Assembly: GCF_008806755.1 (NCBI RefSeq)
Contig: NZ_WAAU01000008.1
Coordinates: 186,530-250,529 of the forward strand
DNA from: Tenacibaculum aiptasiae
GTDB lineage: Bacteria; Bacteroidota; Bacteroidia; Flavobacteriales; Flavobacteriaceae
Direction: 5' to 3'
Length of the DNA stretch: 64,000 nucleotides
Shown: one piece after another, positions 25,634 through 34,317 of the stretch
How the letters are laid out: the number at the start of each line of letters is the position of its first letter
Position numbering within the stretch: position 1 is the stretch's first letter
Position numbers and translations under genes: made by a program
Notes under the pieces: model-generated
Seen by the model: only the letters and a program-made list of their open reading frames with translations
Told to the model about the DNA's origin: nothing
Databases searched by the model: none

Positions 25634-26335
25634 TTAGCTCTTGTTTTCTGCTAGAAGTTTTATTTTTTCAAAAACCATAACCTTATAGGTAGCACTTACA
25701 GGTATTTTTTTGTCTTCAATTACTAAATCTGTACGCGTTGCTTTAGAAACTCTATCTAAATTGGCAATATAAGACTTATGAGTTCGCTGAAAATTGTCTG
25801 GTATGAGAGTAGCAATATTAATTAAAGTTTCTGTGATAAGATACATTCTTGCATCGGTAAATATTTTTAAATAATTTCCAAAACTCTGAATGTATTGAAT
25901 TGATTTGAATGATATATTAAGCGGCATTCCATCGTGTTTGATTTGTAACTCTTCATTCTCTTTTTCTTTTTTAAGTTCAATTAATTTAGAAGAAGAAACT
26001 TTATTAATCGCTTTTAAAAAACGGGCTAATTTTATAGGCTTTAATAAATAATCAACTACGCCATAATTATAACTTTCTAAAGCGTATTCTGAGTAAGCTG
26101 TTGTTAAAATAACCTTTGGTGGATTAATCAAGGAACGCAAAATTTCCATACCATTTAACTCAGGCATTTCAATATCTAGAAAAATTAAATCTACAGTATT
26201 TTGCTGTATAAAATTGACAAATTCAATTGGGTTTCCTGTACTTAACACCAGTTCAAAATTGTTAATTTTTGAACAGTACTCTTCCAAAACCTTACGTGCT
26301 AAAATTTCGTCATCTATGATTCCTATTTTAATCAT
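25634..26335 (-). CDS. LytTR family response regulator
   Basis: 233 residues. Receiver domain with IIDDE near residue 7, phosphoacceptor Asp in LIFLDIEMPELNG and YLLKPIKLARF; LytTR DNA-binding domain from about residue 130 (YIQSFGNYLKIFTDAR, FQRTHKSYIANLDRV). Four-base overlap (ATGA) with the kinase gene. The closest possible targets are the divergent PD40 lipoprotein and beta-lactamase-like genes beginning at 27530. Confidence 0.92.
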   Translation of the reverse strand: MIKIGIIDDEILARKVLEEYCSKINNFELVLSTGNPIEFVNFIQQNTVDLIFLDIEMPELNGMEILRSLINPPKVILTTAYSEYALESYNYGVVDYLLKPIKLARFLKAINKVSSSKLIELKKEKENEELQIKHDGMPLNISFKSIQYIQSFGNYLKIFTDARMYLITETLINIATLIPDNFQRTHKSYIANLDRVSKATRTDLVIEDKKIPVSATYKVMVFEKIKLLAENKS

Positions 26336-27336
26336 TTATCTCTTTTTCTTTTAGTTAAATCAATTGTTAAACTAGTACAGAATTCATTTTTTTTATGCTT
26401 TATTTCTAATTCATAAGCATTAGAATATAATAAATTTAAACGTCTCTTCACATTTTCAAGTCCAATTCCATTTCTCTTAGATTCCTTTACTATGGTTGGG
26501 ATGGAATTTACAACAGTAAAATAAAATATACTATTTTTTATAGAAGCTGTTACATCAATACTACTTGGTTCATTTGTAGCTTGTGCACCGTGCTTAATAG
26601 CATTTTCAACAAAAGGTATTAAAAGCATTGGCGCTAATTCAAAACCAGATAAATCGCCTCCAATTAAGAATTCTATAGTACAACGTTTACTTAACCTTTT
26701 TTCTTCTAACAATAAATAATTTTCTATAAACTCAAGTTCTTCTTTTAATAGCACTGTATCTTTTTTAGCACTTTCTAATTGATATCTCATCAATTCAGAG
26801 AGTTGCATTACAACATCAGGAGTTTCGAGAGATTGTTGTCTAGAAAGGGCATAAATACTATTTAATGAATTGAATAAAAAATGGGGGTTTACTTGTTCTT
26901 TCAAATAATTTAATTCCATTTCTTTTTGCAATTTTTCTTTTTCCGCATTTTCTTTTTGAACTATCATATTTCTTCTTAAAAAGAAAGCTGCCATTCCTGT
27001 TCCTGTAGTATATAAAAAAAAGAAAAAAATTTTAGATACAATAGCCCAATCTTTTCCGTAAGTTTTTATGTAGGACACCAAAAATATACTTCCCATGAGC
27101 AATGTTATGAATAAGAAATATCGCTTTTTATCTAAAAAAAAAGGAATAAGAATGAAATGATTTATCCATATCAAAGTCATGATAATAATTGTATATTCTA
27201 ATTCCCATAAGTAAAAAGAAAGATCAGATTCAAATTGATCTCTGGTTAACCATCCACTCATTATTTCAAGTAATAGCACCAATAAAAAAGCACCTATATT
27301 AATAAGTAGCATATTTTTCCAAGACTTTTTTTTCAT
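26332..27336 (-). CDS. LytS/YehU-type sensor histidine kinase
   Basis: 334 residues. Four hydrophobic segments in the first ~130 residues, a short coiled coil (NAEKEKLQKEMELNYLKEQ), then the phosphoacceptor block VNPHFLFNSLNSIYAL, NAIKHGA and GIGLENVKRRLNLLY. Forms an operon with the LytTR gene after it and is divergent from the gene at 27530. Confidence 0.92.
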   Translation of the reverse strand: MKKKSWKNMLLINIGAFLLVLLLEIMSGWLTRDQFESDLSFYLWELEYTIIIMTLIWINHFILIPFFLDKKRYFLFITLLMGSIFLVSYIKTYGKDWAIVSKIFFFFLYTTGTGMAAFFLRRNMIVQKENAEKEKLQKEMELNYLKEQVNPHFLFNSLNSIYALSRQQSLETPDVVMQLSELMRYQLESAKKDTVLLKEELEFIENYLLLEEKRLSKRCTIEFLIGGDLSGFELAPMLLIPFVENAIKHGAQATNEPSSIDVTASIKNSIFYFTVVNSIPTIVKESKRNGIGLENVKRRLNLLYSNAYELEIKHKKNEFCTSLTIDLTKRKRDK

Positions 27337-27529
27337 GAATAGTTTCTATTAAAAAAAAATAAAGATACTATCTATCACTACAAGTTTCATAATTTCTTTA
27401 CAAAAGCGATATATCAATGATGAAACGGTTTTATCATTTAATCTTTCCCTTTGTCCTGTAAAAATAAATTCACGGTTTTCATCCACTACTTTTATCGAAG
27501 AGTTTTCAATAATCATTAAAAAAATAAGT

Positions 27530-28444
27530 ATGAAAAACTACCCAATTTTATTGTCAACACTTGCATTGACACTTTTTTATATCTCTTGTGACACTAAAAA
27601 AACAAGTTCTATTCAAAATGTTACAGCTACAATAGAAACTCCCTATAAAGGACTAAAGACACCTGATAAAGTAGCTGAGTTGTTTCCTGCAAATTTTCAT
27701 TCATCAAGAGATAGAGAATTAAAAGGAAGCTTTTCTCCCGATATGAAAGAATTTTCTTTTACTACTTCTCATTATTCACCTTTTTTACCTAGCGTTATTG
27801 TATTTAAAAAAGAAGAAAACAAGTATAACTCTTGGAAAAAATACGATTTCCATGCAATGGATAGTGGTGATGATAACATTTTATATGCTAAAACCAAATA
27901 TATAGAACGTACCGATACTGGCTGGTCAAAAATTAAAAATCTAGGCTCTATGATTGAAAAAGATAACTGGGGAATAATGCGTTTAACAGCATCTGCAAAA
28001 GGAACTTATGTTTTTGATGATTATAAAAATAATGATGTCATTCGTATATCAACCATTAAAAATGGAAAGCGTGAAGAGCCGAAGCTATTAGATAAAAATA
28101 TCAATACTGGTAAATGGACAGCTCATCCTTTTATAGCAGCTGATGAATCTTTTTTAATGTGGGATTCTGAAAGAGAAGAAGGTTATGGTGGTTCAGACAT
28201 TTATATCAGTTTTAAACAAAAAAATGGTTCTTGGGGAACAGCAATTAATTTAGGCAATAAGGTAAACACTGCTATTGATGAAAATACTGCAAGGTTAACT
28301 AAAGACAAAAAATATTTATGCTTTTGGAGAGCCATTGAAAAACAAAAAGAAGATGGAACTACTTATTGGATATCTAGTAAACACTGGGTGGATTTCATTC
28401 AACTTAAAAAAGAGCTAATGAAACTTGATAATTCCAATCAATAA
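27530..28444 (+). CDS. PD40/TolB-type beta-propeller lipoprotein
   Basis: 304 residues, lipobox YISC. Blades with the PD40 signature: SFSPDMKEFSFTT, HPFIAADESFLMWDSEREEGYGGSDIYISF followed by WGTAINLGNKVNT, and ARLTKDKKYLCFWR. Such proteins occur as partners of surface enzymes in Bacteroidetes. It is followed 33 bases later by a serine hydrolase gene and preceded by the divergent LytS/LytTR operon. Ligand unknown. Confidence 0.75.
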   Translation: MKNYPILLSTLALTLFYISCDTKKTSSIQNVTATIETPYKGLKTPDKVAELFPANFHSSRDRELKGSFSPDMKEFSFTTSHYSPFLPSVIVFKKEENKYNSWKKYDFHAMDSGDDNILYAKTKYIERTDTGWSKIKNLGSMIEKDNWGIMRLTASAKGTYVFDDYKNNDVIRISTIKNGKREEPKLLDKNINTGKWTAHPFIAADESFLMWDSEREEGYGGSDIYISFKQKNGSWGTAINLGNKVNTAIDENTARLTKDKKYLCFWRAIEKQKEDGTTYWISSKHWVDFIQLKKELMKLDNSNQ

Positions 28445-28477
28445 AATATTATTCAACTTTTATAAATATTCAATATT

Positions 28478-29647
28478 ATGAAAAATAACCTACTGATTTT
28501 ACTATGTTTTATACTAACACATAGCGGCTTTTCTCAACAAATACATAGTTCGGAAGCCGAAGCAACAGAAGCTGAAACTAAACTTACATTTTGGAATATT
28601 CCAGATATTAAAAAAGCTTTTATCGATACTTCTCCTGATAAAAGAAATGATGGTATTTCTGTTGGTAAATTGACAAATAAGAATGGAAAAGACAAAATTG
28701 TTCAATTAGCAAAAGAAATTGCAGAAGGAAAACACGGTAAATATGATGGCTTACTCATATCTCATAAAAATAAATTGGTTTTTGAATCCTATTATAAAAA
28801 GGGACGTATTAACCTTGCACATGGTCAAGCTTCTGCAACTAAAGGTCATACAAGTTTAATATTAGGGCGTGCAATACAAATGGGGTATTTGTCTATGAAT
28901 GATTTAAATAAACCTCTTGTTCATTTTTTAAAGGATTTAGACCCAACAAAATTTGTAAAAGGAGCAGAAAGAATTACTCTTCATAAAGCTTTAACCATGC
29001 ATGGTGGACTTACAATTGATCGTGATAAGTGGAAAGAAATTGAAAAAGACACAGCATTATTAAAAGGTCAAGGTTTGGTTCAAACACTTCTTAAACATAG
29101 CAAACCAATTACAAAAGCTACTCAAACTTATTTATATGGTAATTTTAATCCTAGATTAGTTATGCAGGTTATTGATGCTGTCGTACCTGGTACAGCACAA
29201 GATTTCATCAAAAGAGAACTTCTAGATAAATTAGGAATTACTAATTATAATTGGAAAAACGAAGTTAGTGGTTTACCAGAATCTGGATGGAAGGTAAAAA
29301 TGACCTCTCGTGATATGCTTAAATTAGGAAAATTAGTACTTGATAAAGGAAAATGGAATGGAGAACAACTTATCCCTGTATCATATCTTAAAAAAGCTAC
29401 TAGTGGAATAGTAAAGCCTACTGAAGATTGGATGCCAAAAACTTATCGTTATGGGTATTTCTGGTACCAAACACCTATTGTAGTTGGTAACAAAAGTTAT
29501 AATGCTGCTTTTGCCTGGGGAGGAGGTGGACAACGTATTATTGTAGTAGATAAACTTGATTTAGTTATTGTTATTACTGGACATGATAGAGATGATAAGA
29601 TAATGACTCCAATTTCTGAAATCGTTATACCTGCATTTGTTCAATAA
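28478..29647 (+). CDS. serine hydrolase, beta-lactamase class C/PBP family
   Basis: 389 residues with signal peptide (cleavage near GFSQQ). The SxxK motif is SATK (Ser119, Lys122), the YxN-type motif is YGN in TYLYGNFNPR, and the third conserved region is WGGGGQRIIVV. This is the esterase/D-aminopeptidase-like group rather than a true resistance enzyme; periplasmic or surface hydrolase with unknown substrate. Probable operon with the PD40 lipoprotein. Confidence 0.85.
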   Translation: MKNNLLILLCFILTHSGFSQQIHSSEAEATEAETKLTFWNIPDIKKAFIDTSPDKRNDGISVGKLTNKNGKDKIVQLAKEIAEGKHGKYDGLLISHKNKLVFESYYKKGRINLAHGQASATKGHTSLILGRAIQMGYLSMNDLNKPLVHFLKDLDPTKFVKGAERITLHKALTMHGGLTIDRDKWKEIEKDTALLKGQGLVQTLLKHSKPITKATQTYLYGNFNPRLVMQVIDAVVPGTAQDFIKRELLDKLGITNYNWKNEVSGLPESGWKVKMTSRDMLKLGKLVLDKGKWNGEQLIPVSYLKKATSGIVKPTEDWMPKTYRYGYFWYQTPIVVGNKSYNAAFAWGGGGQRIIVVDKLDLVIVITGHDRDDKIMTPISEIVIPAFVQ

Positions 29648-29754
29648 ATTAGAAAGACTATAAAATTAAACTAACCAACTCATATTAAGCAGAAAAAGTG
29701 TAATTTCATAGAGCTTTTTTGTACAGAAAATGAATACTATAAAAACAAAATCAA

Positions 29755-30126
29755 ATGAAATTAGGAGCTTTTTCAATAAGTCTTAGTGTAAAAGATATAA
29801 AGGAATCTAAGAAATTTTATGAAACATTAGGTTTTAGTGTTTTAGGAGGAGATATAGATAAACATTATTTAATAATGAAAAATGGTAAAGCACTTATAGG
29901 GTTATTCCAAGGAATGTTTGAAGGTAATATTTTAACATTTAATCCTGGATGGGATGAAAATGGGAAAAATATTGATGAATTTGATGACGTTCGTAAAATT
30001 CAACAACATTTAAAAACTAATGGAATCAGTTTAACAAATGAAGCAGATGATACAACAAAAGGTCCTGCTAGTTTTACATTAAACGATCCAGATGGTAATA
30101 TCATTTTGATAGATCAACATCGTTAG
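29755..30126 (+). CDS. VOC family protein (glyoxalase/bleomycin resistance fold)
   Basis: 123 residues. Two beta-alpha-beta-beta-beta modules: FSISLSVKDIKESKKFYETLGF and, in the second half, ASFTLNDPDGNIILIDQHR, the usual metal-site ending DPDGN. Cytoplasmic; VOC enzymes include lyases, isomerases and dioxygenases, so the reaction cannot be predicted. Confidence 0.85.
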   Translation: MKLGAFSISLSVKDIKESKKFYETLGFSVLGGDIDKHYLIMKNGKALIGLFQGMFEGNILTFNPGWDENGKNIDEFDDVRKIQQHLKTNGISLTNEADDTTKGPASFTLNDPDGNIILIDQHR

Positions 30127-30224
30127 AAAAAATAAAATAACAATGATTCTTTTTAAAATATAAGCTTAATTCGAAACGAACAGAAAAAATACAGTTTACT
30201 GGTCTTAAAGTTTTTAAGAAAAAA

Positions 30225-30402
30225 TGGTCATATGATGTAGTAAATATGTAGTGCCCTTTGTAGTGGTTTTGTAGTTCTACAAATAAGAAAAGGAGGGGAG
30301 ACTGTATTTATATTTGTTTCGCTGTTGAGTATTTAGCTGTTGGGAACGGCTAAATTAATAGATAGTTTTATGGTTAAAAGCACCCTTCTTGGGTGCTTTT
30401 TT
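30225..30402 (+). ncRNA. possible structured small RNA ending in a terminator
   Basis: The 411-base gap holds no reading frame. It has TTTGTAG/CTACAAA (30268-30283), a 10-bp stem TTTAGCTGTT/AACGGCTAAA with loop GGG (30332-30354), and a strong terminator AAAAGCACCC/GGGTGCTTTT (30376-30400) plus T-run. The nearest upstream gene ends 250 bases before the terminator, so an independent RNA is possible, with 5' end undefined. A search against Bacteroidetes RNA families such as Flavo-1 would decide. Confidence 0.35.
30376..30402 (+). terminator. rho-independent terminator
   Basis: 10-bp perfect stem AAAAGCACCC/GGGTGCTTTT, loop TTCTT, followed by T-run. Ends the possible small RNA or a long 3' UTR of the VOC gene. 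Confidence 0.75.
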
Positions 30403-30500
30403 ATTTTACCTCTTTTGGGAGAAAAATAGCTATAAACTCCTATCCTAAATCAAAATGATAATTTTTATGAATTAGAAAAATTCAATTTATAAAAAAAGAA

Positions 30501-30508
30501 TAAATTTG
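30501..30508 (+). promoter_or_regulatory. -7 promoter element
   Basis: TAAATTTG matches the Bacteroidetes -7 consensus TAnnTTTG, 30 bases before the start of the 7TM regulator gene. No clear -33 element. Confidence 0.4.
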
Positions 30509-30537
30509 TTTCGAACGTAGAACCCCTTCATGAAACA

Positions 30538-32244
30538 ATGTATATTAAGAATTCCCCACTTATAGCTACTTATTGTAAATGGTATATACTATTGTTTCTA
30601 TCAACCTTATTAATAAGTTGCCATCAATCAAAAGATACTCCTTTAATAAAAGATGGAATAATTGATCTTTCTCATTGGAATATCAATCAAAACACTTCAT
30701 TTCGTATTCAAGGTAAAGGACTATTTTATTGGAAACAATTTCCTTTGAAAGACAATGATAATTTTTCTCTTAAATATTTAACCAAAGCAGACACTATAGA
30801 TTGGCCACCTGTACTATGGACTTCTTTAGGCTATGAGTCAAAAGGTTATGGAACCTATCGAATATTTATAAAAAACAATAACAGTAAGAAAAAATTAGTG
30901 TTAAATGTTCCTAGAGTTTTAGGAGGTGTAGAAGTTTGGATCAACGGAAAAAAAATAAAATCACATGGTAAAATCTCGAAAAATCCAGAAAATGAAGAGC
31001 TAGATGGTAGGCCATTACGCATAAAATTACCTAGAGAAGAAAAATTAGATCTTATGTTTTTAATATCTGACAATAAACATAGGTTAGGGGGTGGACTTCC
31101 TATGCTTAATACTATTCAGGAAGAAGATTTTTTTGAAAAGAATAATAAATCTGATTTTCTTATTGAAGGTATTATAACCTTCTTAATTTTAGTATTTGGA
31201 GTCTATCAAGTTATCAATTATTTAAGCTTTCCTCAATACAAGTTTTTCTTATTCTTTGGATTATTTTGTTTGTTTGGAGCTTCAAGACAATTATTTATTG
31301 GAGAAGCTATTATTTATAATTTTATACCGAATATAAGTTTTAGTATAGTACAAAAAATGCGTTACATTGGATATTATGGTGGTTTAGCGGCTATATTCCT
31401 TTATCAAGTTTCTCTATTTCCTGGCTATATTCATAAAAAAATAATACAATCCTGCTTTGCTATTGCCATTTTAGGAGTTGTTTACGTAATTTTAGTTCCT
31501 GTATTTTATACTACACTTAGTGCGCCTTTTTATCAAGTATTTGGATTAATTATAATACTTATAGGTACATATCAAATGGCATGTGCTATTAAAGATAAAA
31601 AACCATTTGCTATTGAAATTGGTATAAGCTTATTCATTATGTGCTTATTATTAGCTAATGATTTGTTAAACGCTATGATGTTAATTCAAACTAAGTTTCT
31701 TATTACCTATAGTTTTTTAGCTTTTGTATTTTTTCAAGTAATCATTAATAAAAAAATTCAAAAGAAAAGAGAACTTGATCTAATCAATCTATCAAATAGT
31801 GTAGAGGAATTATCAGTGAAAATTGATAAAAAGCAAGAAGAAATATCAGAGCTAAAATCTGAATCTTATAAACAAATCAAATCTAAAGAAATATTAGTTG
31901 AAAATCTTAAAAAACTAGCTTCTAAAGACGAATCTATTTCAATACAGAACATTATTATTGATATAAAATCTGAATTACTTGAAAATGCTCAATTAGTAAA
32001 AATTAAGAGTGAATTAGAAGTTATTAATGATAACTTTTTTGAAAGACTAAACGATAAACATCCTAGTTTAACAAAAACAGATTTAGAAATTTGTTCGATG
32101 ATTCGCATGGGTTTAAAAAGAAAAGAAATTGCTAGCATCAGAAATACATCATTAGAAGCTGTAAAATCTTCTCGATTTCGTTTAAAAAAGAAGCTAAACC
32201 TATCTAAAGAAGAAGATTTAGATTTCTATATTAAATCACTATAA
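30538..32244 (+). CDS. 7TM-DISM-like membrane regulator with LuxR-type C-terminus
   Basis: 568 residues. After an N-terminal hydrophobic leader ending in a Cys (LISCHQ) comes a galactose-binding-like periplasmic domain (GYGTYRIFI, GGVEVWINGKKIKSHG), about residues 40-200, then six to seven membrane helices (~205-400), a long coiled coil (~405-460) and a DNA-binding end LTKTDLEICSMIRMGLKRKEIA with AVKSSRFRLKKKL, the LuxR/GerE-like HTH used in many Bacteroidetes hybrid regulators. It would sense an outside ligand and act on DNA from the membrane. The following gene encodes a regulator with nearly the same C-terminus. Confidence 0.8.
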   Translation: MYIKNSPLIATYCKWYILLFLSTLLISCHQSKDTPLIKDGIIDLSHWNINQNTSFRIQGKGLFYWKQFPLKDNDNFSLKYLTKADTIDWPPVLWTSLGYESKGYGTYRIFIKNNNSKKKLVLNVPRVLGGVEVWINGKKIKSHGKISKNPENEELDGRPLRIKLPREEKLDLMFLISDNKHRLGGGLPMLNTIQEEDFFEKNNKSDFLIEGIITFLILVFGVYQVINYLSFPQYKFFLFFGLFCLFGASRQLFIGEAIIYNFIPNISFSIVQKMRYIGYYGGLAAIFLYQVSLFPGYIHKKIIQSCFAIAILGVVYVILVPVFYTTLSAPFYQVFGLIIILIGTYQMACAIKDKKPFAIEIGISLFIMCLLLANDLLNAMMLIQTKFLITYSFLAFVFFQVIINKKIQKKRELDLINLSNSVEELSVKIDKKQEEISELKSESYKQIKSKEILVENLKKLASKDESISIQNIIIDIKSELLENAQLVKIKSELEVINDNFFERLNDKHPSLTKTDLEICSMIRMGLKRKEIASIRNTSLEAVKSSRFRLKKKLNLSKEEDLDFYIKSL

Positions 32245-32261
32245 ATCAACAAAATGATTCA

Positions 32262-32281
32262 TTGCACCCCATTTGCACCCT
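32262..32281 (+). promoter_or_regulatory. TTGCACCC direct repeat, putative LuxR-type binding site
   Basis: TTGCACCCCATTTGCACCCT holds TTGCACCC twice, 11 bp apart, 70 bases upstream of the next regulator gene. An almost identical element lies at 34012-34032, also 70 bases before a start codon (34102). Confidence 0.5.
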
Positions 32282-32350
32282 ATCAATAATTTTTTACCAG
32301 AAGTGTTTTTTACTCTTTTGTAGAACTTAAAAGTTCAAGTAAAAAACACC

Positions 32351-33994
32351 ATGATAAGCCTTCAAAACTCACAACAATTTTATTCTTTCTTTTTCTTACT
32401 AATTTTTCAACAATTCCTGTTTTCTCAAGAAAACAACTTTAGAAAAGATAGTATTAGTTTCGAAAAAGATTTTAATGCTGTAAAATCATTCAAACAAGAT
32501 TATAAAAAAGCTCGAGAGTTTTATAAATCAGCAATAGTATTGCTTGATTCATTAACTCAAAAACATCCTAAAAAGATGTACTTCAAAAAACGAAAAGCAG
32601 ATGTCTTAGATAAACTAAGCGTGATTGCTATTAATGAAGGAGACTTTGTTACTACTCTAAAACAACTTAATAAAGCAATCGAACTTCGAAAATTATATGG
32701 TCAACCAGATGATGCTGCATATGCTTACTATTTAAAAGGAATTGTTTGGGTAAGACAAAGACAGTTTCATAAAGTTAAAGCAGAATACGATTCAGCTTAT
32801 ATAATGACTGAGCGCAATATTGCTCGAGGTATACCAAAAGAAGGGTTTAAAGGAAATATGCTTAGCGCTTATGGAAGTCATTATACCAATATGGATAGTA
32901 TTCATAAAGCTGAATATTATTTTAAAAAAGCTATAAAATATGTTGATTCTATAGGTGATAAAGGAGCTGGAGCAATTAACCGAATTCAATATGCTGAAGT
33001 AATAGGGGATAGAGGTAGAAATTCAGAAGCTTTAAAATTACGTTTAGAAGCAGCTAAACTTTATAAAAGCATAAACTATCATGATGGTTATTTAAATGCA
33101 ATTTCAGAGGCTGCAATTAGTTATAATGCTATGGGTAAATATGCCAAAGCATATCAATTAAAAAAACAATTTATTGAATACTTAAAATCAGCAGGAAGAA
33201 AAGATCGTTTATTGTTAGAGTATAAATATTATATACCAATTCTTGAAAAAAACAAAAAATATAAAGAAGCATTTATTGCTCAAAAAGAAGTAACTACACT
33301 ACGAGATTCTCTTCGTAATGCAAAAAACTATAAAGAGTTAGCTGATTTAGATGCTAAACTGAAATATCAAAACCTAAAAGCTATCGATAGTATGAAGATA
33401 GTTTCAGAACGTGTTTTAATTGAGGAACGTCGTTCTAAATTGGCAAATACTAAATTCTGGTCAGTTATTACATTTTTACTACTCGTTTCTGGGATTGTTA
33501 CTTTATTCTACCTAAAAAAAACAGTAAAAGTAAAGGAGCAAGCCTATCAAAATATATTGCTGAATAATAAAATAGCGACAAAAACAGAAGAAATTAATGA
33601 ACTACTTACTGAAACAATTCAGCATATAAAATCTAAGGAACGAATTGCTGATAATTTACAAAAGCTATCTAATGAAAAAGAAGGGATAACTCTTAAGAGT
33701 ATTATTGCCGATTTAAAAGCAAACAAAGCTGATAATGCCAAACTGATATTGATAAAACAAAATATAGAACAAGTTAATTTTGATTTTATTAAAAAGTTAG
33801 AATCTCTTCATCCAAAACTTACAAAAACCGACATTGAAATTTGTTCTTTAATCCGAATCGGTTTGAATAGAAAAGAGGTAGCTAATTTGAGAAATACTTC
33901 ATTAGAAGCCGTAAAATCTTCGCGATTTAGATTAAAAAAGAAATTAAATCTCTCTTCAGAAGACAGTTTAGACACCTATATCAATTCCTTATAA
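32351..33994 (+). CDS. TPR membrane regulator with LuxR-type C-terminus
   Basis: 547 residues, signal peptide, then TPR-rich periplasmic region (about residues 45-350, e.g. TLKQLNKAIELRKLYG, AEYYFKKAIKYVDSIGD), one membrane helix (FWSVITFLLLVSGIVTLFYL, ~375-395), a coiled coil and a LuxR-like HTH: LTKTDIEICSLIRIGLNRKEVA and AVKSSRFRLKKKLNLS. The C-terminal ~70 residues are very close to those of the preceding 7TM regulator, so they may recognise the same DNA, plausibly the TTGCACCC repeats before this gene and before the LRR operon. Confidence 0.8.
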   Translation: MISLQNSQQFYSFFFLLIFQQFLFSQENNFRKDSISFEKDFNAVKSFKQDYKKAREFYKSAIVLLDSLTQKHPKKMYFKKRKADVLDKLSVIAINEGDFVTTLKQLNKAIELRKLYGQPDDAAYAYYLKGIVWVRQRQFHKVKAEYDSAYIMTERNIARGIPKEGFKGNMLSAYGSHYTNMDSIHKAEYYFKKAIKYVDSIGDKGAGAINRIQYAEVIGDRGRNSEALKLRLEAAKLYKSINYHDGYLNAISEAAISYNAMGKYAKAYQLKKQFIEYLKSAGRKDRLLLEYKYYIPILEKNKKYKEAFIAQKEVTTLRDSLRNAKNYKELADLDAKLKYQNLKAIDSMKIVSERVLIEERRSKLANTKFWSVITFLLLVSGIVTLFYLKKTVKVKEQAYQNILLNNKIATKTEEINELLTETIQHIKSKERIADNLQKLSNEKEGITLKSIIADLKANKADNAKLILIKQNIEQVNFDFIKKLESLHPKLTKTDIEICSLIRIGLNRKEVANLRNTSLEAVKSSRFRLKKKLNLSSEDSLDTYINSL

Positions 33995-34011
33995 AACAAT
34001 ACATTAAGAGT

Positions 34012-34032
34012 TTGCACCCCATTTTGCACCCT
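34012..34032 (+). promoter_or_regulatory. TTGCACCC direct repeat before the LRR operon
   Basis: TTGCACCC at 34012 and 34024, 12 bp apart, embedded in a sequence identical to the 32262 element except for one extra T. A TACTTTA -7-like sequence follows about 35 bases later in both places. Position and copy number argue for shared control of the regulator and the LRR operon. Confidence 0.5.
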
Positions 34033-34101
34033 GTATTTTTTTGGAACTGAACCCTCTTCAACGATACTTTAGTCGAGCATTTGAACTCTTATAACTAGCT
34101 T

Positions 34102-34269
34102 ATGTTTAAACGAGATCTGTTTGAAAAAATATATGTAAAAAGAAACTGTGTTACTCGCTTTTTAAAAAACAATTCAATGACATATGTATATCGTCAAGAA
34201 AAGTTTTTAGAAAAGCATTTGAAGGAGTTAAAATCTATAAAACAAAAGTTAAAAGATTTAAAAAGATGA
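34102..34269 (+). CDS. small basic protein, 55 residues
   Basis: ATG at 34102, TGA at 34267. Very basic, with a helical, coiled-coil-prone second half (EKFLEKHLKELKSIKQKLKD). No signal peptide. Lies 48 bases before the first LRR gene on the same strand, downstream of the TTGCACCC element. No family recognised; another 55-residue basic protein precedes the T9SS gene of this operon. Confidence 0.4.
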   Translation: MFKRDLFEKIYVKRNCVTRFLKNNSMTYVYRQEKFLEKHLKELKSIKQKLKDLKR

Positions 34270-34317
34270 AATCATCTAATACAAACAAGTATAAAAAACA
34301 ACAACTAAGAACCTAAC

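Noticed and set aside
28478..29647. Serine hydrolase as an antibiotic resistance beta-lactamase linked to the BlaI genes
   Set aside because: The gene is 20 kb from blaI, has no TTCTA-n6-TAGAA dyads and belongs to the esterase-like class C/PBP group.
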